This document shows positions 40,916 to 49,038 of a stretch of DNA of 64,000 bases, piece after piece (position 1 is the first letter of the stretch; each line of letters begins with the position of its first letter). The stretch comes from Streptomyces sp. NBRC 110035 (GTDB taxonomy: Bacteria; Actinomycetota; Actinomycetes; Streptomycetales; Streptomycetaceae). The notes beneath the pieces are model-generated. The model was not told the origin of the DNA. It was given only the letters and a program-made list of their open reading frames with translations, and did no database searches. The DNA lies in contig NZ_BBNN01000030.1 of the NCBI RefSeq assembly GCF_000829695.1, forward strand, positions 1 through 64,000, read 5' to 3'. Both the position numbers and the translations under genes were made by a program.

Positions 40916-41392
40916 GTGACCGGGACACCGCGCAACCTGCTGACCCCCGCCCAGATCGAGGCCACCGCCCGCGCCGTGCACGAGGGCCAGACCGACAAGG
41001 CGGGCGTGCCGTACGCCGAGCACCTGAGGGCCGTCGCCGAGGGCGTCGCGGCGCGCGGCGGCGACGAGGAGCAGGTCGCGGCGGCCTGGCTGCACGACGC
41101 CGTCGAGGACGGCAAGCTGTCGCAGGAGTGGCTCAGGGAAGCGGCACTGACCCGGCGGACCAAGGACATCGTCCTCGCGGTCACCAAACGGTCCGGGGAG
41201 CCGCCCGAGGTGTACGCGGCCCGCATCCTCGCGACGCCCGGCGCGCTCCTCGTGAAGGAGGCGGACCTGGCGCACAACGCCGATCCGGTGCGGCTGGCGG
41301 TGCTCGACGGGCAGACCCGCACCCGGCTGACCGAGAAGTACGCGCGGATGCGCACTCTCCTCGGCCTCGTGGCGGGCGACCGGCCGGCCTGA
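40916..41392 (+). CDS. HD-domain phosphohydrolase-like protein
   Basis: 158 residues from GTG 40916. The layout is that of short HD-domain proteins related to the (p)ppGpp hydrolase half of RelA/SpoT: AVHEGQTDKAGVPYAEHLRA with the first His, VAAAWLHDAVEDGKLS with the HD pair near residue 62, and ALLVKEADLAHNADP near residue 120 with the last Asp and the Asn. All metal ligands are present, so hydrolase activity (possibly on ppGpp-like nucleotides) is plausible but unproven. A possible ribosome site overlaps the start. Isolated from other genes. Confidence 0.75.
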   Translation: MTGTPRNLLTPAQIEATARAVHEGQTDKAGVPYAEHLRAVAEGVAARGGDEEQVAAAWLHDAVEDGKLSQEWLREAALTRRTKDIVLAVTKRSGEPPEVYAARILATPGALLVKEADLAHNADPVRLAVLDGQTRTRLTEKYARMRTLLGLVAGDRPA

Positions 41393-42296
41393 CCGGCCTG
41401 ACCGGACGCGGAACGACGGCCCGCACGTGCCACGCGTACACGACCGTGTACGCGGCCTCCGGGGGCCGGCTGCCACCCTTGACGGGCTCCCGGAAGTGGC
41501 CTGTGGCCACCAGTACGACCGCCGGGTCCTCGGCGTTGCCGAAGAACGCGCCCCGCCGCTCGCCGGTGCCCGGCGCTCCGGACGCTCCGCGGCCGCCGTC
41601 CGGCCGAGGCGGGTCCGTCCCGGGGCCACCCGCCGGGAACCCGGGAGGAGACCGGTGCACTCGCCGCGCTTCTGGGGGACGGGGCGGCGCGGAACACGTG
41701 AGGCACCCTGGAGCCGGCCGTGAAAGGCGTGGAAATCCCACGTCATTCCGGTTCTCCCTTCCGGATACCCGCGACCGGCGAATACCGACGGCCCTGTCGC
41801 CGTGACGGCCGGCACGCACCCGACGCACTGCACGAGCAGGGTTCCAGAGCGTCCGGTGTGCCTGTTGTGTGCTGATTGACCCCAGGATGAACAGCGCGTA
41901 TGCCTCATCGTGCGAGCCCGCGGGATGCCGGCTCCCTTCTCCTCCGGGGCCTGCCCGGTGGTTCGTCGGGGTGCGGAGGCGGCAAAAGGGAAGAGCCGCG
42001 GACGCGTTGCGTGGATACGGCACGGGTCCGGTCGAATTCCGCCTGCGGGTGGTGAGCCGAATTGCCGTGCAAGATCATGCCGTTGGCTTCGTACGGGGCG
42101 CGCCCGGCGCCCGGTCGCGCCCGGTCCGTTTTCCTCCGGGGCCGGCGCGCGCACGCGCGGCGCGGTCGATGTGAGACGGATGATGCGTCACTGGCCGCAT
42201 AGCCCGGCCCTGTTGGTGGCACGATGGTTCTGGCGGGGCGCGCGGGGATGCGTCACCCGGACCGGACGAGCGGACCGACCAGGGGTGTGATCAGTT
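41393..42296. other. Gene-poor region of about 0.9 kb
   Basis: No convincing gene on either strand. The best coding-like patch is on the minus strand around 41410-41560 (AFFGNAEDPAVVLVATGHF, AYTVVYAWHVRAVV), which reads like a folded-protein fragment but has no recognisable start or family, so it may be a gene relic. TTCTCCTCCGGGGCC and TTTTCCTCCGGGGCC occur at about 41937 and 42129 as an imperfect repeat. The last about 100 bases should hold the promoter of the small membrane gene at 42297. Confidence 0.4.
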
Positions 42297-42491
42297 GTGG
42301 CCATTTCACTGTCTGTGGTGGTGCTGTTGGCGATCGTCCTCGTGGTGCTGATCAGAGGCGGCTCCATCAAGGCCGGTCCCGCGATCGTCGCGATCCTCTT
42401 CGGTTTCTTCCTCGCCTCCACCGGCATGGCGCCGTCCATCAACCGCTTCATGAACTCGCTGGCGGAGATGGTCAACTCGATCAGCTTCTGA
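42297..42491 (+). CDS. Small two-helix membrane protein, hypothetical
   Basis: 64 residues from GTG 42297. Two hydrophobic segments: residues 3-19 (ISLSVVVLLAIVLVVLI) and 27-44 (GPAIVAILFGFFLASTGM), joined by RGGSIKA, then a polar tail SINRFMNSLAEMVNSISF that could form an amphipathic helix. I do not recognise the family; small proteins like this are common in Streptomyces plasmids and chromosomes. It is convergent with tRNA-Gly across a hairpin. Coding is supported by the clean hydrophobic pattern. Confidence 0.6.
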   Translation: MAISLSVVVLLAIVLVVLIRGGSIKAGPAIVAILFGFFLASTGMAPSINRFMNSLAEMVNSISF

Positions 42492-42538
42492 CACCCTCCG
42501 CCGGTGTCCGGTCCTGCTGGTGCTCCGAGAACGCGAAC

Positions 42539-42573
42539 AGGGCCGGCGGAGGAGTGAACCTCCGGCCGGCCCT
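42539..42573. terminator. Hairpin downstream of tRNA-Gly
   Basis: AGGGCCGGCGGAGG (42539-42552) pairs with CCTCCGGCCGGCCCT (42559-42573) with one bulged base. It would end the tRNA-Gly transcript on the minus strand and the small membrane gene on the plus strand. Confidence 0.65.
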
Positions 42574-42581
42574 GCGCCGTG

Positions 42582-42655
42582 TGGAGCGGGCGACGGGAAT
42601 CGAACCCGCGTAGCTAGTTTGGAAGACTAGGGCTCTACCATTGAGCTACGCCCGC
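42582..42655 (-). tRNA. tRNA-Gly (anticodon TCC)
   Basis: Full cloverleaf on the minus strand: acceptor GCGGGCG/CGCCCGC, D-arm GCTCAATGGTAGAGC, anticodon stem-loop CTAGT-CTTCCAA-ACTAG (TCC), T-arm CGGGTTCGATTCCCG. The 3' CCA is encoded (42582-42584). Confidence 0.96.
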
Positions 42656-42833
42656 ACATCACGCACCGCAGGCCCTGGGGCCGCGGTACTGACAGGCATC
42701 GTAGCGGGTGGTGCGCCCTCGTCGCACACCCGATGCCCGTCCCGGTCCCGGCGCCGCGCCGGGCCGCGCGCCACGCCCGGTGAATGCGGCGTCCCGACCG
42801 GGCGCCGGCATGTACCCTACGTGTCGCACCAGA

Positions 42834-42910
42834 CGGGGTGTGGCGCAGCTTGGTAGCGCGTCCGCTTTGGGAGCGGAAGGCCGTGGGTTCAAATCCCGCC
42901 ACCCCGACCA
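42834..42910 (+). tRNA. tRNA-Pro (anticodon TGG)
   Basis: Acceptor CGGGGTG/CACCCCG, D-arm GCGCAGCTTGGTAGCGC, anticodon stem-loop TCCGC-TTTGGGA-GCGGA (TGG), T-arm GTGGGTTCAAATCCCGC, with encoded CCA (42908-42910). It lies about 170 bases upstream of tig. No integrated element is attached to it here. Confidence 0.96.
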
Positions 42911-43078
42911 GTCACCTGATCACCGCCAGTGATCGGCTTTGGGTCGCTGTAGTCGCTGCCGTTACTATGCAAGCTGCACGCCCGTGTGCTCATCGTCTGA
43001 AGTCTCCGGGCTGCGAATCGGCCGGACCGTTCTGGTCCCGGCAGAAACCCAGAAGTCAGCCACCAAGGAGACCGAACC

Positions 43079-44479
43079 GTGAAGAGCGCCGTGGAGACCC
43101 TGAACCCGACTCGGGTTCGGCTCACTGTCGAGGTGCCCTTCGAGGAGCTCAAGGACAGCCTCGACGCGGCGTACAAGAAGATCAACCAGCAGGTCACGGT
43201 GAAGGGCTTCCGCAAGGGCAAGGTCCCGGCCCGGGTCATCGACCAGCGGTTCGGCCGCGGTGCGGTGCTGGAGGAGGCGGTCAACGACGCGCTCCCGAAG
43301 TTCTACACCGACGCGGTCAACGAGGCCGAGCTGAACCCGCTGGGCCAGCCCGAGGTCGACATCACGGAGCTGAAGGACGGCGAGACGCTGAACTTCACCG
43401 CCGAGGTCGACATCCGCCCGACCATCGAGATCCCGGACTACTCCGGCATCGAGGTCGAGGTCGACGCCGTCGAGGTCAGCGAGGAGGACGTCGACAAGGC
43501 CGTCGAGGAGCTGCGTGAGCGCTTCGCCTCCACCGCCCCGGTCGAGCGCGCCGCCGAGGACGGCGACGTCGTCACGATCGACCTCGAGGCCAAGGTCGAC
43601 GGCGAGGTCCTCGAGGACGGCATCGCCAGCGGCGTCTCCTACACCATCGGCTCCGGCGAGCTGCTGGACGGCGTCGACGCCGCGGTGACGGGCCTGTCGG
43701 CCGACCAGGAGGCCACCTTCACCTCCGAGCTCAAGGGCGGCTCCGCGGCGGGCAAGGAGGCCGAGGTCACCGTGAAGGTCACCCAGGTCGCCAAGCGTGA
43801 ACTGCCCGAGCTGGACGACGAGTTCGCGCAGCTGGCCTCCGAGTTCGACACCCTCGAGGAGCTGCGCGCGGACAGCCGCAAGCGCCTGGAGAACATGAAG
43901 CAGTACGACCAGGCCACGCAGGCCCAGGAGCGCGTCCTGGACAAGCTGCTCGAGCTGGTCGAGGTCCCCGTCCCCGAGAAGCTGCTCGAGGACGAGGTCA
44001 ACACCCGTAAGCACAACCTCGAGCACCACCAGCTCGGCCAGATGGGCCTCGACCTCGAGAAGTACCTCGAGATCCAGGGCAAGACCGCCGAGGAGTTCGA
44101 CGCCGAGACCCGCGAGGCCGCGGTCAAGGGCATCAAGACCCAGTTCGTCCTCGACCAGCTGGTCAACCAGGAGAAGCACAACGTCAACCAGGAGGAGCTC
44201 ACCGAGCACCTCATGCGGCGTGCGGCCTCCTCCGGCATGTCCCCCGACCAGTTCGCCCAGGCGGTCGTCGAGGGCGGCCAGGTTCCGCTCCTGGTCGGCG
44301 AGGTCGCCCGCGGCAAGGCCCTGGCCTCCGTGGTCGAGAAGGCCGTGGTCAAGGACACCAACGGCGAGATCGTCGACCTCGACGACGAGGACGAAGAGGG
44401 CGAGGGCACCGAGGCCCCCGCCGCGGACGCCGACGAGGCCCCCGCCGACGCCAAGGCCGACGAGAAGACCGAGGGCTGA
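43079..44479 (+). CDS. tig: Trigger factor (ribosome-bound chaperone, peptidyl-prolyl isomerase)
   Basis: 466 residues from GTG 43079. The N-terminal ribosome-binding domain has the signature VKGFRKGKVPARVIDQRFG near residue 41. The FKBP-like PPIase domain spans about residues 155-240 (EDGDVVTIDLEAKVDGE, YTIGSGELLDGVDAAVTGL), and the C-terminal chaperone domain follows (QAQERVLDKLLELVEVPVPE, DQLVNQEKHNVNQEEL). The tail is a highly acidic, Ala-rich extension (DLDDEDEEGEGTEAP), typical of actinobacteria. It precedes clpP1P2 and clpX, a folding-and-degradation neighbourhood conserved widely. A strong terminator separates it from clpP1. Confidence 0.97.
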   Translation: MKSAVETLNPTRVRLTVEVPFEELKDSLDAAYKKINQQVTVKGFRKGKVPARVIDQRFGRGAVLEEAVNDALPKFYTDAVNEAELNPLGQPEVDITELKDGETLNFTAEVDIRPTIEIPDYSGIEVEVDAVEVSEEDVDKAVEELRERFASTAPVERAAEDGDVVTIDLEAKVDGEVLEDGIASGVSYTIGSGELLDGVDAAVTGLSADQEATFTSELKGGSAAGKEAEVTVKVTQVAKRELPELDDEFAQLASEFDTLEELRADSRKRLENMKQYDQATQAQERVLDKLLELVEVPVPEKLLEDEVNTRKHNLEHHQLGQMGLDLEKYLEIQGKTAEEFDAETREAAVKGIKTQFVLDQLVNQEKHNVNQEELTEHLMRRAASSGMSPDQFAQAVVEGGQVPLLVGEVARGKALASVVEKAVVKDTNGEIVDLDDEDEEGEGTEAPAADADEAPADAKADEKTEG

Positions 44480-44506
44480 CCCTCGCATCGCCTCTGACGG
44501 ACACAC

Positions 44507-44540
44507 GACGGGCCCCCGGCATTCATGCCGGGGGCCCGTC
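44507..44540 (+). terminator. Perfect 15-bp hairpin after tig
   Basis: GACGGGCCCCCGGCA, TTCA loop, TGCCGGGGGCCCGTC, then TGTCGT. Confidence 0.85.
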
Positions 44541-44801
44541 TGTCGTACGGCAGGGCGGCCGCCCCAGGGGTGCGGGGGCCGTACCGGTGTGCGGATCCGC
44601 CGCGTGGGCGCCACCGGCCGCCCCGACCCGAGGCGCTCCCTGCCGGGGCCCCGCGATGTCCCGACGCCCGGCGACGCCCTCCCGGCCCGCCGGACGCGCC
44701 GCTCCTCCTTCCCCGGAGACCCGTCGGAAGCGCCCTGACGGATCTCCACCGGCGGATACGCCCGCGATGCGGGAACCCGGCGCACCCGGCGGGGCACCCT
44801 G

Positions 44802-44815
44802 CGCTCACAGCGAAC
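44802..44815 (+). promoter_or_regulatory. ClgR-like box upstream of clpP1
   Basis: CGCTCACAGCGAAC fits the actinobacterial ClgR core CGCYNANRGCG followed by WWS. ClgR is known to activate clpP1P2 in Streptomyces and Corynebacterium. It lies about 150 bases before the clpP1 start. The remainder of the 487-base gap 44480-44966 holds the tig terminator and no gene. Confidence 0.6.
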
Positions 44816-44966
44816 ACCCCCCGCTCCGGGATTCCCCGAAGGGGCCCGCGCGTTAGGGTCCATGAGTACGAGGGCAGGGGAGTCCGCGAGCACGGCCGGA
44901 CGGCCCCACGCCCCGGCAGAACACGTGAGACGGCCCGGCGCCGTCGTAAGACGAGCAGGTGGATAC

Positions 44967-45587
44967 GTGACGAATCTGATGCCTTCAGCCGCCGGCGAGC
45001 CTTCCATCGGTGGTGGCCTCGGCGACCAGGTCTACAACCGGCTGCTCGGCGAGCGGATCATCTTCCTCGGCCAGCCGGTCGACGACGACATCGCCAACAA
45101 GATCACCGCACAGCTGCTGCTCCTTGCCGCCGAGCCGGACAAGGACATCTACCTCTACATCAACAGCCCCGGCGGCTCGATCACCGCCGGCATGGCGATC
45201 TACGACACCATGCAGTACATCAAGAACGACGTGGTGACCATTGCCATGGGCCTCGCGGCCTCGATGGGTCAGTTCCTGCTCAGCGCGGGCACGCCCGGCA
45301 AGCGCTTCGCGCTGCCGAACGCGGAGATCCTGATCCACCAGCCGTCCGCCGGCCTGGCCGGCTCGGCCTCGGACATCAAGATCCACGCCGAGCGGCTGCT
45401 GCACACCAAGAGGCGCATGGCCGAGCTCACCTCGCAGCACACCGGCCAGACGATCGAGCAGATCACCCGCGACTCGGACCGCGACCGCTGGTTCGACGCC
45501 TTCGAGGCCAAGGAGTACGGCCTCATCGACGACGTCATGCCCACGGCCGCGGGCATGCCGGGCGGCGGCGGCACCGGGGCGGTCTGA
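44967..45587 (+). CDS. clpP1: ATP-dependent Clp protease proteolytic subunit ClpP1
   Basis: 206 residues from GTG 44967, with AGGTGG upstream; an upstream ATG at 44862 would add an unlikely Arg/Pro leader. A serine protease subunit that forms the Clp barrel. Motifs: INSPGGSITAGMAIYDTMQY, the nucleophile in MGLAASMGQFLLSAG near residue 95, His in NAEILIHQPSAGLAG near residue 120, and the Asp in the C-terminal half. It is followed by its paralogue clpP2 after 165 bases and then clpX, as in all Streptomyces. Expression is probably ClgR-dependent. Confidence 0.96.
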   Translation: MTNLMPSAAGEPSIGGGLGDQVYNRLLGERIIFLGQPVDDDIANKITAQLLLLAAEPDKDIYLYINSPGGSITAGMAIYDTMQYIKNDVVTIAMGLAASMGQFLLSAGTPGKRFALPNAEILIHQPSAGLAGSASDIKIHAERLLHTKRRMAELTSQHTGQTIEQITRDSDRDRWFDAFEAKEYGLIDDVMPTAAGMPGGGGTGAV

Positions 45588-45752
45588 GCGGCCCACGGGG
45601 GCCACACGGCCCCGTAGGACCCCCACCGGACCCGCCCGGACGGGGACCGGCTCCGGGCGGACCCGCCCGGACCGGCCCGGACCGGCTCCGAGGGCCCGGT
45701 GGCAGCCCCAGCAGCCCCGGCCCACCGCCTCAGCCCCTTTCCAGGAGACACT

Positions 45753-46433
45753 GTGAACGACTTCCCCGGCAGCGGCCTGCACGACCGCACCCGTGCCGAG
45801 TACACCGGCCCCGCGGCCGAGTCCCGCTACGTCATCCCGCGCTTCGTCGAGCGCACCTCCCAGGGCATCCGCGAGTACGACCCGTACGCGAAGCTCTTCG
45901 AGGAGCGCGTGATCTTCCTCGGCGTGCAGATCGACGACGCCTCCGCCAACGACGTCATGGCGCAGCTGCTGTGCCTGGAGTCGATGGACCCCGACCGGGA
46001 CATCTCCATCTACATCAACAGCCCCGGCGGCTCCTTCACCGCCCTCACGGCGATCTACGACACCATGCAGTACGTGAAGCCCGACGTGCAGACGGTCTGC
46101 ATGGGCCAGGCGGCCTCCGCCGCCGCGGTCCTGCTCGCCGCCGGTACGCCCGGCAAGCGCATGGCGCTGCCGAACGCCCGCGTGCTGATCCACCAGCCGT
46201 ACAGCGAGACCGGCCGCGGCCAGGTCTCCGACCTGGAGATCGCCGCCAACGAGATCCTCCGGATGCGTTCGCAGCTCGAGGACATGCTGGCCAAGCACTC
46301 CACCACGCCGGTCGAGAAGATCCGCGAGGACATCGAGCGCGACAAGATCCTCACGGCCGAGGACGCGCTGAGCTACGGTCTGATCGACCAGATCATCACC
46401 ACCCGGAAGATGGACAACTCCAGCCTGCGCTGA
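45753..46433 (+). CDS. clpP2: ATP-dependent Clp protease proteolytic subunit ClpP2
   Basis: 226 residues from GTG 45753, with CAGGAG upstream. The second ClpP subunit, thought to form a mixed barrel with ClpP1. It has an N-terminal extension of about 40 residues (HDRTRAEYTGPAAESRYVIP), INSPGGSFTALTAIYDTMQY, the nucleophile Ser in MGQAASAAAVLLAAG near residue 117, and His in HQPYSETGRGQVSDLEI near residue 142. The order clpP1-clpP2-clpX on one strand suggests shared control, with clpX having its own 189-base leader. Confidence 0.96.
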   Translation: MNDFPGSGLHDRTRAEYTGPAAESRYVIPRFVERTSQGIREYDPYAKLFEERVIFLGVQIDDASANDVMAQLLCLESMDPDRDISIYINSPGGSFTALTAIYDTMQYVKPDVQTVCMGQAASAAAVLLAAGTPGKRMALPNARVLIHQPYSETGRGQVSDLEIAANEILRMRSQLEDMLAKHSTTPVEKIREDIERDKILTAEDALSYGLIDQIITTRKMDNSSLR

Positions 46434-46622
46434 CGCGTGGGGCCCGGGAGGCTGTATTGTCTGCCGCCCCTTGGCATGGTTCATGACGGTCCGCGTCGAA
46501 GCGAACCGTGCCGAGGGGGGCCCGAACGGGGGGCCCGGCAAGGTACCGTCGGACATAAGGCAGCACCAGGAGTCGTTGGGCGTTGACGTCCAGGCGGCTC
46601 CCAGGCGAAGGGGAAGCACACC

Positions 46623-47909
46623 GTGGCACGCATCGGTGACGGCGGCGATCTGCTCAAGTGCTCGTTCTGCGGCAAGAGCCAGAAGCAGGTCAAGAAGCTC
46701 ATCGCAGGGCCCGGTGTGTACATCTGCGACGAGTGCATCGACCTCTGCAACGAGATCATCGAGGAAGAACTCGCCGAGACCAGTGAGGTCCGCTGGGAGG
46801 AACTGCCCAAGCCCCGCGAGATCTACGAGTTCCTCGAGGGATACGTGGTCGGTCAGGAATCGGCCAAGAAGGCCCTCTCCGTCGCCGTCTACAACCACTA
46901 CAAGCGGGTCCAGGCGGGGGAGAACGGCGGCGCCCAGGGCCGCGAGGACGCCATCGAGCTGGCGAAGTCCAACATCCTGCTGCTGGGCCCCACCGGCTCC
47001 GGCAAGACCCTCCTCGCCCAGACCCTGGCTCGCATGCTGAACGTCCCGTTCGCGATCGCGGACGCCACCGCCCTCACCGAGGCCGGGTACGTCGGCGAGG
47101 ACGTCGAGAACATCCTGCTGAAGCTGATCCAGGCCGCCGACTACGACGTCAAGAAGGCCGAGACCGGCATCATCTACATCGACGAGATCGACAAGGTCGC
47201 GCGCAAGAGCGAGAACCCGTCGATCACGCGTGACGTGAGCGGCGAGGGCGTCCAGCAGGCCCTGCTGAAGATCCTCGAGGGCACCACGGCGTCCGTCCCG
47301 CCGCAGGGCGGCCGCAAGCACCCGCACCAGGAGTTCATCCAGATCGACACGACGAACGTGCTGTTCATCGTGGGTGGCGCCTTCTCCGGACTGGAGAAGA
47401 TCATCGAGGGCCGTGCGGGGGCCAAGGGCATCGGCTTCGGCGCCACCATCCGCTCCAAGCGGGAGCTGGAGGACAAGGACCGGTTCGAGCAGGTCATGCC
47501 GGAGGACCTGGTCAAGTTCGGCATGATCCCCGAGTTCATCGGCCGGCTCCCGGTCATCACCTCGGTCCACAACCTCGACCGTGAGGCCCTGCTCCAGATC
47601 CTCGTCGAGCCGCGCAACGCGCTCGTCAAGCAGTACCAGCGCCTCTTCGAACTCGACGGCGTGGAGCTGGACTTCGAGCGCGAGGCCCTCGAGGCCATCG
47701 CCGACCAGGCGATCCTCCGTCAGACCGGTGCCCGCGGCCTGCGCGCCATCATGGAGGAAGTCCTCCAGGGCGTCATGTACGAGGTCCCGTCCCGCAAGGA
47801 CGTCGCCCGCGTGGTGATCACCGCGGACGTGGTCCTCTCCAACGTCAACCCGACCCTGATCCCGCGCGACGCCCGCGGCCGCGGACCGGGCGAGCAGAAG
47901 ACGGCGTAG
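46623..47909 (+). CDS. clpX: ATP-dependent Clp protease ATP-binding subunit ClpX
   Basis: 428 residues from GTG 46623. An AAA+ unfoldase that feeds substrates to ClpP. The N-terminal zinc domain has CSFCGKSQ and CDECIDLC. Walker A is LLLGPTGSGKTLLAQTLARM near residue 125, Walker B IIYIDEIDKVAR near residue 185, the pore-loop GYVGEDVENILL lies between them, and the ClpP-binding IGF loop is in AKGIGFGATI near residue 280; sensor-2 RQTGARGLRAIMEE near residue 368. The short basic tail RDARGRGPGEQ is typical. High confidence. Confidence 0.98.
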   Translation: MARIGDGGDLLKCSFCGKSQKQVKKLIAGPGVYICDECIDLCNEIIEEELAETSEVRWEELPKPREIYEFLEGYVVGQESAKKALSVAVYNHYKRVQAGENGGAQGREDAIELAKSNILLLGPTGSGKTLLAQTLARMLNVPFAIADATALTEAGYVGEDVENILLKLIQAADYDVKKAETGIIYIDEIDKVARKSENPSITRDVSGEGVQQALLKILEGTTASVPPQGGRKHPHQEFIQIDTTNVLFIVGGAFSGLEKIIEGRAGAKGIGFGATIRSKRELEDKDRFEQVMPEDLVKFGMIPEFIGRLPVITSVHNLDREALLQILVEPRNALVKQYQRLFELDGVELDFEREALEAIADQAILRQTGARGLRAIMEEVLQGVMYEVPSRKDVARVVITADVVLSNVNPTLIPRDARGRGPGEQKTA

Positions 47910-48003
47910 GGCGCGGCGGCGACCGCCGCCGACCGCACAGGCGGAAGGGCTTCGGCCGAGCGACCGGGGCCCTTTCGCGCACTCCGCGGGCACGCTCCGC
48001 GTG

Positions 48004-48900
48004 CTACGCGGGCACGCGCACGTCGTCGCGGAGCTTCGTGGTGATGTCCGCGGCGGCGTCCTTCGTGATGTCCTTGGTGTTGTCACCGGGGGAGACGACG
48101 GCGACCGTGCTGTAGTCGGCCCAGATGCAGAACCAGTTGGTCGTCTCCTTCTGGGTGAGGTTGTTGGTGCCCTTGCCCGCCTGGCACTTCATCACCGCAC
48201 CGCCGAGGTCGACCGCCTCGGGCTCGCCCACCAGCTCGGTCATGAGCTCGTTGGACGTGCTCTCCTTGGTCTGCTTCTCGATGTTGGCGAACAGGTTGTC
48301 CACGGCCGCCCCGGGGTCCTCGACCTCGCCGTAGGCGCCGAAGAACGTGACGCCCTTCGCGGTGAGCAGTTCCTCCTCGCCGGGGATGTCGGCCGGGTCG
48401 GGGTTCTCGGGGTCGTAGTCGCCGAAGTCGGCCGTCGAGTACTGGGCGCCCACCGACTTGCCGTTCTTCACGCCGCCCTTGGCCAGGTCCTTCGTGGTGC
48501 TGGAGCTCGAGTCCTCGCCGCCCTCACCGACACGCGTGTACTCGCCGACGACCGTTTCCGGCGCGGAGAGCTTGTGCGGGCCGTCGTCCTCCGGGCCGCC
48601 CGCGCCGCCGCCCCCGCCGATCACGAAGTACGTGCCGACACCGATCGCCGCCACGACCGCCACCGCGCCGATGATCCAGCCGGCCTTCTTGGCGCCGCCG
48701 CCCGGGGCCGGGGGCTGGGGCGCACCGTACGGGGCCTGGCCGTACGGGGGCTGCTGCGGCGGGACGCCCTGACCGGGCTGGGGCGGGTAGCCGTAGCCGG
48801 GCTGCGGAGCCTGCGGCTGCTGGCCGTAGGGACCCGGCTGACCGTACGGTCCGGGCTGCTGGGGCTGCCCGCCGTACGGGCCCGGCTGGTTGTAGCTCAT
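48004..48900 (-). CDS. Pro/Gly/Gln-rich N-terminus single-pass membrane protein, hypothetical
   Basis: 298 residues from ATG 48900. The first about 70 residues are a cytoplasmic low-complexity tract of Q-P-G-P-Y-G repeats (QPGPYGQPGPYGQQ), followed by AKKAGWIIGAVAVVAAIGVG and a Gly-run (one membrane helix, residues about 71-97), then an extracytoplasmic domain with two Cys (VMKCQAGKG, NWFCIWADY) that could form a disulfide. It resembles the widespread actinobacterial proteins with a Pro-rich head and unknown external domain. Convergent with clpX and divergent from valS. Function unknown. Confidence 0.75.
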   Translation of the reverse strand: MSYNQPGPYGGQPQQPGPYGQPGPYGQQPQAPQPGYGYPPQPGQGVPPQQPPYGQAPYGAPQPPAPGGGAKKAGWIIGAVAVVAAIGVGTYFVIGGGGGAGGPEDDGPHKLSAPETVVGEYTRVGEGGEDSSSSTTKDLAKGGVKNGKSVGAQYSTADFGDYDPENPDPADIPGEEELLTAKGVTFFGAYGEVEDPGAAVDNLFANIEKQTKESTSNELMTELVGEPEAVDLGGAVMKCQAGKGTNNLTQKETTNWFCIWADYSTVAVVSPGDNTKDITKDAAADITTKLRDDVRVPA

Positions 48901-49025
48901 GTTCTGGGTTCCCCTCCAGATGCTTATGTGTCGCTGACATCCTGTCTCAGCTGCGGCGCGATCAGGCCGCCGGGGGGTGCACCGTTACAAAGGAAACGCG
49001 TTTCGGGACTGGCCCGTGACACCTC

Positions 49026-49038
49026 TAAACTGAGGCTC
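49026..49038 (+). promoter_or_regulatory. -10 element of a probable leaderless valS start
   Basis: TAAACT followed by 7 bases and GTG 49039, with TTTCGG about 19 bases upstream as a possible -35. No T-box-like leader fits in this space. Confidence 0.5.

Noticed and set aside
42540..42910. tRNA-Gly/tRNA-Pro pair as an attachment site of an integrated element
   Set aside because: No integrase or duplicated tRNA 3' end was seen next to either tRNA.
44862..44966. Upstream ATG start for clpP1
   Set aside because: The extra 35 residues are not ClpP-like; GTG 44967 has AGGTGG and gives the family length.
46480..46515. Second ClgR-like site before clpX
   Set aside because: The CGC and GCG halves are 6, not 5, bases apart and the inner bases do not fit.
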